A stretch of DNA of 64,000 nt from Pirellulaceae bacterium (GTDB taxonomy: Bacteria; Planctomycetota; Planctomycetia; Pirellulales; Pirellulaceae): contig JAHBXT010000002.1 of the NCBI GenBank assembly GCA_019636385.1, positions 1,054,001 to 1,118,000 of the forward strand, given 5' to 3'. Every line of letters begins with the position of its first letter. Position 1 is the stretch's first letter. Both the position numbers and the translations under genes were made by a program. A model generated the notes under the pieces. The model did no database searches and was not told the origin of the DNA. It saw only the letters and a program-made list of their open reading frames with translations. Of this stretch, positions 22,007 to 29,734 are shown one piece after another.

Positions 22007-22501
22007 CTAGCTGCCGGCCAGCGAGAATTGGTCCTTGAGTTGATCGATCAACTGGCTGGCTTGACGGATGTTCAAGTCTTCGACTTTCGACTTGCCGAAT
22101 TCCTGTTGGACGCATTGGCCTGGATTAATTTGCCGCTGCTTGCACAGTGCATAAATGGCTCGGACTTGACTGTTGGTAATTGCCGGTATGTTGGACCTGT
22201 TGGTCGCTGCAGTACCGGAACCATTCTTGGCATCGCGTCTGTCGGCCGGTAGGCTGTGATGAACCGCTGGGAAATTAGCAGGATTGGGAAGGGCCGGTCC
22301 AGAGTCAGCGCTGCCGGACAATTCAGTGTTGATGCTCTGGCGAGCCATTTCGTAGAGCCCGCGAACCTGCTGCTGAAATTGATTAGGATTAGTGGCGATT
22401 GAGTTATCGACCTCGGCTTCCAGCTCGATGCTGGCACCGCGTGAACTGTAATTGGGCTCGCCGACTTTACGGTTGAGCCCGATGCGAACTTTGATGGACA
22501 T
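22007..22501 (-). CDS. Conserved 164-aa protein, last gene of the clamp/AAA operon
   Basis: GGAG lies 8 bases before the ATG. The N-terminal ~35 residues form a basic, beta-rich segment. The middle is low-complexity and Pro/Ser-rich. The C-terminal ~50 residues (TNSQVRAIYALCKQR ... EFGKSKVEDLNIRQASQLID) resemble a short helical motif that I recall at the C-termini of phage and plasmid recombination or ssDNA-handling proteins, where a T-x-x-Q-x-x-x-I/L start and an 'A-S-x-L-I-D' end are typical. This suggests, but does not prove, a DNA-transaction role. It is 174 bases downstream of the previous gene in the operon. Confidence 0.7.
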   Translation of the reverse strand: MSIKVRIGLNRKVGEPNYSSRGASIELEAEVDNSIATNPNQFQQQVRGLYEMARQSINTELSGSADSGPALPNPANFPAVHHSLPADRRDAKNGSGTAATNRSNIPAITNSQVRAIYALCKQRQINPGQCVQQEFGKSKVEDLNIRQASQLIDQLKDQFSLAGS

Positions 22502-22605
22502 GTTGTTGCTCCAATTTAATTATGGAATGTGAGTGGAATTGCAAACGTTTACGACAGTGGTGGGCCGGCGCGGGGTTAGGTCAATTTCCCTCCAGAAGTG
22601 ATTGG

Positions 22606-22624
22606 CCCGCTTGTCCCACCCTAC
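22606..22624 (-). repeat. 19-bp dispersed repeat, inverted copy of 28321-28339
   Basis: Read on the minus strand this is GTAGGGTGGGACAAGCGGG. It matches 28321-28339 at 18 of 19 positions in the opposite orientation. It sits in the gap between the 126-aa and 164-aa genes. Repeats built on GTAGGGTGGGAC are, to my knowledge, common dispersed elements in planctomycete genomes. Confidence 0.6.
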
Positions 22625-22675
22625 AAAACCGGTGAAGGCTTATGCGGATGTTTTGTAGGACTAGATGTGAACCGG

Positions 22676-23056
22676 CTAGATGGTTTCTTTGCCGGCCGCT
22701 GAGCTGCATTCGAAGGTCTGGATGGACAGACGCTGGCCGATGCCTTTCATCCAGGGTTGGGCGTGGAGGTTTTTCAGCCAGTCGCCCGCTGATGGAATCC
22801 AGCCGCAATCTTCCAGCACATGCTGCTCGCCGATAAACCTGATGGGCACAATGCGACCGGTGCTGAGCACGATCGTCTTGCCAAATATCTGCTCGGCCAG
22901 AAAGATCCCTTCGGCATGATGCCGCAAAGCGCGATGTCGAAAGTCAGCTAAGAGTTTCTTAGTCTCGTCGAACCAATCGTGGATCGGCAAATAATCCTCG
23001 GGAACGCCGCCCCATTTCTTAATGCTGCTCAGAGCGTGATGATACGGATGTGCCAT
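22676..23056 (-). CDS. Conserved 126-aa protein (DUF6915-like)
   Basis: The frame can be extended upstream, but the likely start is ATG 23056, which has AAGGAG 8 bases upstream and begins the conserved sequence MAHPYHHALSS. The protein continues with KKWGGVPEDYLPIHDWFDETK, then a His-rich helix (FRHRALRHHAEGIF). The opening matches my recollection of the DUF6915 family, small proteins of unknown function often found in mobile DNA. The downstream part is typical of that family in length. It starts 13 bases after the stop of the preceding gene, so the two are probably co-translated. No catalytic motif is evident. Confidence 0.75.
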   Translation of the reverse strand: MAHPYHHALSSIKKWGGVPEDYLPIHDWFDETKKLLADFRHRALRHHAEGIFLAEQIFGKTIVLSTGRIVPIRFIGEQHVLEDCGWIPSAGDWLKNLHAQPWMKGIGQRLSIQTFECSSAAGKETI

Positions 23057-23069
23057 GGTTGATGCTCCT

Positions 23070-23651
23070 TCAGCTCGCCTTGCGCTTGCCACCGGTTTTC
23101 TTACCGCCCTGTGGAGTCTCCGGTGCGACCGGGTCGACCTCAACGGACTGGCAGTCGTACTGGATTTCGATGTAATTGGAGCCATGCAGGCAGTGTGCCA
23201 TGCCCTGGTGGGCATCGAATATGACTACGCCCTGGCCACCTTCGTTGATTTCGTAACTGTCTGGCGTCATGTGCTCGACCAGTGCGATCAAGCAGTCCTC
23301 CAGTGAAGCTTTGCCAAACAAAGTGGACGACAGAGCTTTCGGAAAATCCTCTGGAAACGGCAGCTTGCCCAGCGACCGGGTCTTTCGCTTGTCCAAGCCG
23401 CACTGTTTACCGTCCGCATAAATTCCCATGGTCAGCAACTGCTGGCGATCGACACTCAGCTTGAGTACAGTCAGGCTTTCTACCTGACCGCTGTCTCCAC
23501 AGCCGCAGTACTGGGCCATCACACACGGCAGCTTGTGCCTTCGCAGGAGCTGAATGGCATACTGAGCGGCCAGAGTCATTTTCCTTTCGGCCTCCCGTTG
23601 CATTTGCTGCAAGTAGGCGAGCCAATCGGGATCTTCGTCGTTAGTCATCAT
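23070..23651 (-). CDS. Conserved 193-aa protein (DUF6878-like C-terminus)
   Basis: AAGGA precedes a tandem ATG ATG start. An N-terminal helical region (residues 5-35) leads into a cysteine-containing segment with CGCGDSGQVESL. The C-terminal third carries YEINEGGQGVVIFD and ends in a Lys/Gly-rich tail. The GGxG-x(n)-D layout resembles the DUF6878 family, whose function is unknown. The CGCGDSGQ segment is reminiscent of a nucleotide- or metal-binding turn but is not diagnostic. It sits 134 bases after the clamp-like gene and 13 bases before the 126-aa gene, inside the same minus-strand operon. Confidence 0.75.
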   Translation of the reverse strand: MMTNDEDPDWLAYLQQMQREAERKMTLAAQYAIQLLRRHKLPCVMAQYCGCGDSGQVESLTVLKLSVDRQQLLTMGIYADGKQCGLDKRKTRSLGKLPFPEDFPKALSSTLFGKASLEDCLIALVEHMTPDSYEINEGGQGVVIFDAHQGMAHCLHGSNYIEIQYDCQSVEVDPVAPETPQGGKKTGGKRKAS

Positions 23652-23785
23652 TGGTTTCCTTATTGGAAATTGGATTGAAGTGAGTAAAGCGACTCGCAGC
23701 CGGCCACCAGGGCCAACTGCGAGTCGATATGCAAAGCGAGTGACTTCGACGAAATGCTTGGCATTGTCGAAGTACGGGATTTCGA

Positions 23786-24979
23786 TCAGGCAGCCACCAG
23801 ATTGCCGCTACTGGCCAGATAGCCGACCTCACGACCGGGCAACAGCAGGTGGCACTGATCTAACTGGCCGAAGACATATTTCCGGCCGCCCTGCTGGCAC
23901 TGTACCGGAGCCGGAGCGGCCCAAATGTAAAACTCCCGGAAGCCCATTTGCAGTGCGCTAATCAGATTGTGTTGGCTGACAACAACCCGGCCGGCAGCAC
24001 CCTGATAGGCCGAATCGCACAGATCAAGCTGTACGATCGAGCCTAATTGCGACACGTCCGCCAGCCCTTGCATCTGCATCCAGCTTGGACTCGAACAGGC
24101 CCAGCGCAGCACGACTGAAGCTCGCGTGCCGACCGGTTCGGCTACCAGCTCCAGCGTGAGCGGCTCGATCTCGCCTGACCCCAATGCTCTGGGGAGCTGC
24201 TCCAGCAGATAATCGGCATCCAGATCGTCGATCCTCAGCGTCGACCGGCTGTGAGCCGGATCGGCAAAGCACTGGTCTAAAGTCGGAAAGCGAACATTTT
24301 TGGTGAGCTGCAAGTCGACTCGCCAGTGCGCCAGCCCGCAGTACAGCTCCAGTTGCAACCACCCCTCGGTACAGCCAACCGACACACCGGTACATTTTTC
24401 TAGCAACTTCAGCTTGGCCAGTCGCTTGGCTGGAACCAGTACCTCCTCCAGCGGCAGCGCAAAGCCCGACTCGACCAGTGCCTGACGCCCATCGGTAGCG
24501 GCAACCTGACCATCGCGGCCTCGCAATTGGAGACAGTGCAGGGCATAGCGCACCGAACTGTCGTCGGTCATCTGTGCTGCCCGATAGAGCGCCAAGCCCA
24601 GCGACCGAGGATTGGCCAAGTGATATTCGGCTCGTGTTGGTAGCGCCTGGAGTTCAGCCGCTAGCCACAAGACCGATCGGCGAGCATTACCGTCCCAGTG
24701 ATCGACCAAGACCTGCTCGGTGTCTCGCCGGAAGGTGACATCATGCCGGCTCGATCGCTTCAGTTCTTCGATAAGCTCCAGCGGCACACTGACGGCCGAT
24801 GGCTGATTGGGAATCGACAACTGGCAAGCTACCGCGCAGTCACCCAGCCGACTGGCAATTTCCGTGGTCTTACCGTCTGACGAGATGGTGATGGCGGCCG
24901 ACGTGTGACCACGCAGCCCGAGAATGCTCTTGAGCTGCGATACGGTGCGCGCCAAGACTCCGCTATTGATGACTATCAT
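23786..24979 (-). CDS. Divergent DNA sliding-clamp (DnaN)-like protein
   Basis: At 397 residues it is slightly longer than a bacterial beta clamp (about 370). AAGGAG lies 8 bases before the ATG. The strongest clamp-like feature is residues ~145-190: RYALHCLQLRG, then VAATDGRQALVESGF and a PAKRLAKLK segment. These correspond in order to the clamp signature 'inner strand, ATDGHRLA, P.K...L' in the middle domain. Short beta-rich segments of similar length occupy the N- and C-terminal thirds. Overall similarity is low, so this is a family-level inference. It is encoded among DUF genes and an AAA+ ATPase rather than with dnaA/recF, so it is unlikely to be the replicative clamp. It may act for a mobile element or a repair complex. 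Confidence 0.65.
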   Translation of the reverse strand: MIVINSGVLARTVSQLKSILGLRGHTSAAITISSDGKTTEIASRLGDCAVACQLSIPNQPSAVSVPLELIEELKRSSRHDVTFRRDTEQVLVDHWDGNARRSVLWLAAELQALPTRAEYHLANPRSLGLALYRAAQMTDDSSVRYALHCLQLRGRDGQVAATDGRQALVESGFALPLEEVLVPAKRLAKLKLLEKCTGVSVGCTEGWLQLELYCGLAHWRVDLQLTKNVRFPTLDQCFADPAHSRSTLRIDDLDADYLLEQLPRALGSGEIEPLTLELVAEPVGTRASVVLRWACSSPSWMQMQGLADVSQLGSIVQLDLCDSAYQGAAGRVVVSQHNLISALQMGFREFYIWAAPAPVQCQQGGRKYVFGQLDQCHLLLPGREVGYLASSGNLVAA

Positions 24980-25137
24980 ACGTGTTTCTCCTTAAGTGAC
25001 GTGAAACCGATTTTCTGTGAGTACAAGTGATTCAAACAAACGAAAAGGGCTCGCGTCCAACACAGCAGACGCGAGCCACAAGGATGTGAATTGATGAATT
25101 GTCCGACTCGGCAGCCACTTCGAGGCCAGCCGGCAGA

Positions 25138-25323
25138 CTACCGGCCAAGTTTGCCTTTGGGCTTGGAGGCGACGCGAATGTCTCCCGAATAGGCAGCGCC
25201 ACCGATCAGCAGACCGGTGACCAAGAAAAATACCCACCAGGAACCGGTCAGCGCTCCGCCCAGCAGTCCGATGAAGGCCGATCCATAGACATACATTTCA
25301 TTCAACTTGTGACGTGCGTTCAT
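25138..25323 (-). CDS. Small 61-aa membrane protein
   Basis: The frame is open upstream, but the credible start is ATG 25323 (MNARHKLNEMYVYG). Residues ~12-47 are strongly hydrophobic and could form one long or two short membrane spans (AFIGLLGGALTG, WWVFFLVTGLLIGG). The tail is basic (SKPKGKLGR). Its start overlaps the end of the upstream 118-aa gene by 26 bases, indicating translational coupling. No family name is recognised. Its conserved position in the operon could mean membrane attachment of the module. Confidence 0.6.
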   Translation of the reverse strand: MNARHKLNEMYVYGSAFIGLLGGALTGSWWVFFLVTGLLIGGAAYSGDIRVASKPKGKLGR

Positions 25324-25654
25324 GCTTGGTGCTTTCTTGTAAATGGTTATGTGATACGTGACTCTGTTCAGTACGACTGAGCAGAGCCGGTGAAGTTGAC
25401 GACTGACCGGCACGACCGCCCAGCCAGTTGTGCAGCCAGTGCAGTTCGGCAGCCAGCGCCTGGCTTCGCAGCCGAAATGGCCCCAAGATGGGACCAGCCA
25501 CCGGCGACAAATCGGCCGTCCACTGTCCGTCAGGTGTGGGCTCGACATGTGAGGCTCGGCGGATCGACAGCCGGCCCAGCGCGGACAGGCTGAGCGATTC
25601 GCTATAGATGGCTTGAGCTGTCCCGCTGGGGCCAATCAGAATTGTGAGGCTCAT
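25298..25654 (-). CDS. Conserved 118-aa protein of the clamp/AAA operon
   Basis: The start overlaps the stop of the DUF3150-like gene in an ATGA arrangement. Conserved-looking features are LSALGRLSIRRASHVEPTPDGQW, then DLSPVAGPILGPF and ALAAELHWL. I recall similar short proteins ('RRASxVEP...W.VDLSP.GGP.LGPF..R..AL..E..WL') as hypothetical proteins encoded by phages and integrative elements. The C-terminal ~40 residues are polar and probably disordered, and they overlap the next gene. Function unknown. Confidence 0.7.
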   Translation of the reverse strand: MSLTILIGPSGTAQAIYSESLSLSALGRLSIRRASHVEPTPDGQWTADLSPVAGPILGPFRLRSQALAAELHWLHNWLGGRAGQSSTSPALLSRTEQSHVSHNHLQESTKHERTSQVE

Positions 25655-26649
25655 TGGCCCACATCTCTCAAGATACGGCGACGCGGTCGATCGACCATCA
25701 GACCATCCAGCACGCTCTGCACACTGGATAGTTCACTGGCCACCTGCTGGCGCAGCGGCTGGCTGGTCCGCAGACTGTCCGGCTGGATGCCGGCCACCAC
25801 CTGTTGGGCGCGACCGATCAATTGATCCAGCTCCTGCGAGGAGGAGATATTTAGCAGCCGAAAACGCTCGAAAAATTCCCGCAGATTGCTCAGCGATGAA
25901 TCCCGGAACACCTTGGGCTTGCCATCATCGCTGCCGGCCAGCCGCTCGATCAGATGTGAGACCAGCCCGGAGAGTTCTTCGGTGAAGGCCCGTTCGGCCA
26001 GCTCGACGGCCTGTTCGAAGCGAACCCGCACCCGCTCGCACTCCTGCTGGTAAATCTCCGGTTGCAATTGCCGCAGATAATCGGGCGGCTCGACGTTGGG
26101 AAATTCCCACACAAAGCCGAACGCTTCGTTGAGACTCGCCGGATAGTCGCTGTCGCAGTACAGCTCGCCCAGTCGTTGCTGAGCTTGTTGTTTGATTTCC
26201 GCATAACAGCCTTCCAGCTCTCGCACCGCCTGCTGGAGCTGCTCAGCTAGAGTCTGCATGCTCTGGCTAAGCTCGGCTACATGCTGCTGACGGACCAGAC
26301 GTATGCCCGGTTCAGGGAAGGGCAGGCTAGAGTTCTTCCAGAGCTGGACGACTTGCCGGCGGATTTGATTGACGGCCCGCATGGCCGGATGTCCGGTGTC
26401 GATCAATTTCTTGCCGGCAGAAATAAAATTCTGCTGAGCCCCAAAGGGCTGGGCGGCCAGTTGTAGCTGGTCGCCCGAGAGACTCTTGCGCATGCCCAGC
26501 CAACAGAAGGAAACCCGCATGGCGGAAAAGCCGTGCCGCAGTTGCTCGGCAGCTTGAACCTGGTCAGTGACAGGTTCGCTTTCAGATTGGACAGGTGAGG
26601 TGGGATCGGAACGACGTGTTGGTGCCGCTGTGGTGATTGTTGTGGACAT
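25651..26649 (-). CDS. DUF3150-like 332-aa protein
   Basis: AAGGAGG lies 9 bases before the ATG. After a disordered Thr/Ser-rich N-terminus (about 30 residues) the protein is almost entirely helical, with heptad-like Gln/Leu/Glu stretches (residues 120-165 and 215-330). The segment around residues 45-110 (VSFCWLGMRKSL, KLIDTGHPAMRAVNQIRR, SSLPFPEPGIRLV) resembles the start of DUF3150, a family seen in phages and plasmids next to AAA+ ATPases. It lies between the AAA+ gene (45 bases upstream) and the 118-aa gene (4-base overlap). It may be a partner or substrate of the ATPase. Confidence 0.65.
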   Translation of the reverse strand: MSTTITTAAPTRRSDPTSPVQSESEPVTDQVQAAEQLRHGFSAMRVSFCWLGMRKSLSGDQLQLAAQPFGAQQNFISAGKKLIDTGHPAMRAVNQIRRQVVQLWKNSSLPFPEPGIRLVRQQHVAELSQSMQTLAEQLQQAVRELEGCYAEIKQQAQQRLGELYCDSDYPASLNEAFGFVWEFPNVEPPDYLRQLQPEIYQQECERVRVRFEQAVELAERAFTEELSGLVSHLIERLAGSDDGKPKVFRDSSLSNLREFFERFRLLNISSSQELDQLIGRAQQVVAGIQPDSLRTSQPLRQQVASELSSVQSVLDGLMVDRPRRRILRDVGQ

Positions 26650-26694
26650 GATGTCTGTCCTCCTTGGTTGAGGTTAGTGAAATGGAGATGTACT

Positions 26695-28218
26695 TTAATT
26701 CTCAGATGGCCTGAGGGTGATCCCGCGCCTGGGACGACTGCCGGGCTGCGGCTTGGCATTACCGCTGTGAGACTCCGCCGCCCGAGACTGAAAAATTCCT
26801 GGACGACTGGCATCCAAACAACGACCGCTGGCCCAGGTGCGCAGACGCTCGATGTTCTCAGCCGCCGTGACGCCTACGGGAACGATGTACTGGCCAGCCT
26901 CCTGGAGTGAAACACTTAGCAGACTGGCCAGCCGGCAGCAGGCTTTGATCTCTGCGCCGGTCCAGTGCTGGTCGGCTGGCCGCTGGAGCGAAGCGTCTAG
27001 ATGGTAGTGCTGCACATAGAGCTGCCAGATCAGCTCTTTCTCTTCAGCTCCCGGTAGGTCCAGAAACAGGACGGCATCAAAGCGTTCGGCTCTGGAAAAT
27101 TCCGGAGGCAGATGCTGAATGTTGTTGCAGGTCACTACAACATACACATCGCTGTGATGATCATTCAGCCAGGTAAGCAGCGTACCGAACAAGCGACTGG
27201 ATACACCGCTGTCACCGGCGCTGGCCGAACCCGCTCCGGCCAGTGCCTTTTCGACTTCGTCGATAAATAGAATGCACGGAGCCATCGCGTCAGCGATCTT
27301 CAACGCGGTGCGGATATTGGCTTCACTCTGGCCCACCAGCGATCCCATCAGTTGCCCGATGTCCAGCATCAGCACCGGGCGATCAGATTCTTTGCCCAGC
27401 GCCTTGGCGAAGGCCGACTTGCCGGTACCCGGTACACCTAGCAGCATGATGCCACGCGGCCTGGCTCTCCGATCGGCATCGCCGTGACGGCGTAGCGAAT
27501 GGCGGCAGAACTGCTTGAGATTATCCAGACCGCCCAGAGAGTCGAATCCCTGGTCGCTCTGGTAGAGGCTCAGCAGTCCGGACTTCCTCAGCCACTTGGT
27601 CTTGAGGCCCCAGATTTCGCTGTCGACAATTCGGCCGTGGCGCACCAGCGACAGGCTGTAGGCCGACTCGGCTTCACCACGGGTCAGACCCGCTGAGGCG
27701 TCCAGCAGCGATTCTCGCTCCTGGTCCGAATAGTCTTCGATATCCTGGATCAGACCAGTTGCGATCTGCCACAACTGTTCTCGATCCGGCAGCGCGTATT
27801 CCAGCACTGCGAATTGTCGATCCAGCTCATGCGGGATTTTCAGCAGTGGTGACAGGATCACGATGTGACGACCTGACTGCTTGCCCAGTTGCAACTGAGT
27901 GAGCAGCGCTTGGCAGATTTCGGCTGATTCGATGAACCGATGGAAATTCTCCAGTACCAGCAGGGTATTGTTCTCGGAAGATTCGATCGAGCCGAGTGAA
28001 CGGACAACCGACAGCGGATCGTGATTGGATTGGACGGTCAACTGGCCGTTGAGGAGCTGAGTTCCTTGATCGAGGTTCCAGCGCACCAGTTGCAGCTTTT
28101 TCTGCTGGGCAAGTTCGGTGATTTCCAGCAGGGCTTCGCTGGTCTCGTGGGTCTGAATCCACAGTCCCGAGAAGCCAGCTCGAATGTATTCCCACAGTTG
28201 ATCTTTTAGCATTGGCAT
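26695..28218 (-). CDS. Ycf46-type AAA+ ATPase
   Basis: The C-terminal half is a classical AAA+ module: Walker A GVPGTGKS near residue 261, Walker B ILFIDEVEKAL near 319, sensor-1 VVTCNN, and an arginine-finger region FSRAERFD near 374. A lid helical domain follows, then a disordered basic tail (~460-507). The N-terminal ~200 residues (WEYIRAGFSGLWIQTHE ... LLVLENFHRF) look like the degenerate P-loop domain of the Ycf46 family. Ycf46-type ATPases are cytosolic and encoded in cyanobacteria and plastids as well as phages. In this operon the ATPase could load or remodel the clamp-like protein; that is inference from context. GGAG is 11 bases before the first ATG, and a second ATG lies two codons later. 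Confidence 0.85.
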   Translation of the reverse strand: MPMLKDQLWEYIRAGFSGLWIQTHETSEALLEITELAQQKKLQLVRWNLDQGTQLLNGQLTVQSNHDPLSVVRSLGSIESSENNTLLVLENFHRFIESAEICQALLTQLQLGKQSGRHIVILSPLLKIPHELDRQFAVLEYALPDREQLWQIATGLIQDIEDYSDQERESLLDASAGLTRGEAESAYSLSLVRHGRIVDSEIWGLKTKWLRKSGLLSLYQSDQGFDSLGGLDNLKQFCRHSLRRHGDADRRARPRGIMLLGVPGTGKSAFAKALGKESDRPVLMLDIGQLMGSLVGQSEANIRTALKIADAMAPCILFIDEVEKALAGAGSASAGDSGVSSRLFGTLLTWLNDHHSDVYVVVTCNNIQHLPPEFSRAERFDAVLFLDLPGAEEKELIWQLYVQHYHLDASLQRPADQHWTGAEIKACCRLASLLSVSLQEAGQYIVPVGVTAAENIERLRTWASGRCLDASRPGIFQSRAAESHSGNAKPQPGSRPRRGITLRPSEN

Positions 28219-28320
28219 GATGATTGGTACTCCATGTAAGGTGTGATTGGTTGGTTGAATTGAACTGAGTTAAATGGAACTGAATTGATCTGATGTAGCG
28301 TTCACGACCTTGTAGGTCTC

Positions 28321-28339
28321 GTAGGGTGGGACGAGCGGG
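28321..28339 (+). repeat. 19-bp dispersed repeat, inverted partner of 22606-22624
   Basis: GTAGGGTGGGACGAGCGGG, in the 281-base gap between the DUF2997 and AAA+ genes. A complementary half, CCCTCC, follows at 28358-28363, so the local sequence can fold. The two copies bracket the core of the operon in inverted orientation. Confidence 0.6.
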
Positions 28340-28499
28340 GAAGACGAGCGCAAATTGCCCTCCACCTAGAAACAGCTTGGGCGCTGCTGTGACGAATCCA
28401 TCGCAAGTAGTCCAGCCAGCGACGGCCCACCACATGCGTGAATAGAAGATGCGTGACTAGAAACTGCCCTACCCGGTCACGGACAGACCGTCATCCGGG

Positions 28500-28712
28500 C
28501 TATTCCGTCCGCTCACCCGATTGCAATTCGACGCGGCTAGCCGCCTCATTCGCCTGATAGAACTGGCCGGTATGTTGGCGACTAACTGCCAGCCCCAAAG
28601 ATTGCTCCAACTCCCGAGTGGCCGTCAGACAATCTTGACCGCGAAAGCCTTCGGCGCGGACTTGGGTCTGACCAGTGGGTGAGACATGAACGATGATTAG
28701 TGGACGACTCAC
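28500..28712 (-). CDS. DUF2997 family protein
   Basis: A 70-residue protein with the family pattern: a beta strand (IIVHVSPTGQTQVRAEGF), the GFRGQDCLTATRELEQSLG motif containing the conserved Cys, and a short tail (HTGQFYQ). DUF2997 proteins are small, of unknown function, and in cyanobacteria often lie beside DUF1257 (Ycf35) and AAA+ genes. The start overlaps the stop of the DUF1257 gene by 4 bases (ATGA), so the two are translationally coupled. Confidence 0.85.
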   Translation of the reverse strand: MSRPLIIVHVSPTGQTQVRAEGFRGQDCLTATRELEQSLGLAVSRQHTGQFYQANEAASRVELQSGERTE

Positions 28713-29119
28713 AAGGCACCTCCTTGCTGACCCGGGCCATCGAAAACGCCCGACTGGCCCGCCGATACTTCGACCACCAGTTGCACCGAGCCATCCGCCA
28801 AAATAGTCTCCGAGACCGAGCGGCCTTGGCGGCGTGCTTCGAGTTTAGTTTTCTCGACCGCGTAGGCCTGCTTGAGCTGATCCAGATGCACCGGATCGCC
28901 CCAGCGGCCATTGAAATTGTCATACGACAACTGCCCGCTCTCCAGGTGGCAGACGATCGGGTAATTCCAGCCAGGTGCCCGAACGCCCAGACCTTCGACG
29001 GTCGTAGTAAACAGCCGATGGCTACCCGCCACCGGCTCTGGCCACTGCAAACGTCGGCACGCCAGTTCGACCGCCAGCGGGTCGCGAATTTGTGTTTCGA
29101 TCGAAACAATGTGACTCAT
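28709..29119 (-). CDS. DUF1257 (Ycf35-like) protein, first gene of the operon
   Basis: The open frame reaches further upstream, but ATG 29119 has AAGGAG 9 bases away and begins MSHIVSIETQIRDP, the usual DUF1257 opening. The 136 residues carry the family pattern ALELACRRLQW-like helix, a W-x-Y-P-I-V-C strand, DNFNGRWGD and a C-terminal basic helix with the VxETxxxDGS motif. Ycf35 proteins are small, cytosolic and of unknown role, commonly linked to Ycf46 ATPases. This is the promoter-proximal gene of the module. Confidence 0.85.
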   Translation of the reverse strand: MSHIVSIETQIRDPLAVELACRRLQWPEPVAGSHRLFTTTVEGLGVRAPGWNYPIVCHLESGQLSYDNFNGRWGDPVHLDQLKQAYAVEKTKLEARRQGRSVSETILADGSVQLVVEVSAGQSGVFDGPGQQGGAL

Positions 29120-29734
29120 GGAAATCATCTCCTTCGTGAGTGAAACAGGGAAATAGAAACAGCGATAGAAAACGGAATTGGGCCAAGGCCACACAGAGAC
29201 CAGACCTCTGCCCATTCCGCGACCGCGAGCGAAAACTGAGCATTCGCCAACACTGGCGGCTCACAGGCCCAAGACATCCGGCCGTACTGCGCCGAGTTCA
29301 TCAGTACAGTACGACCTGACCCCACAGATCAGGGCAGCTCGCTAGAAAACGATGCCATTCACAGCACCGTTTCCAGCTAAGCCCGTTCTCACTTCATATA
29401 GTCAGAAACGTGTGTTGAATTTAGGTGGCCGTATGCGCTGACGGCACCACCTCAAGCGACTCCAGTATCGATTTGTAGAATCCCCGTGGGTGTTGCCCCA
29501 AACGTTCGAGCAGCAATTCGATATGGACGCCAATCGTTCCAGCCGATAATTGTTGTCTATAGTCAGCATCTGAAACACAGAGAAAAAATTCTCCTCACCC
29601 TACGGGCATATAGTAGATTTCCCTCCGGCATCAAAAGCAGCAATCAGTCGCTCGCAAACAACGGAGCGACTGATTGGCTTTGTTTGTGACAAGTGTTCCG
29701 AGATTGACAACCACAGCTTTCATGAGGGGAACCG
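29120..29734. other. Upstream region of the clamp/AAA operon
   Basis: About 615 bases separate the DUF1257 start from the end of the PPC-repeat gene. No ORF here has a recognisable family or ribosome site. An imperfect hairpin lies at 29423-29452 (AGGTGGCCGT against ACGGCACCACCT). It could end the PPC-gene transcript or be part of the operon leader. No clear promoter was seen. Confidence 0.5.

Noticed and set aside
29486..29689. 67-aa + strand ORF upstream of the DUF1257 operon
   Set aside because: No recognisable motifs or start signals.
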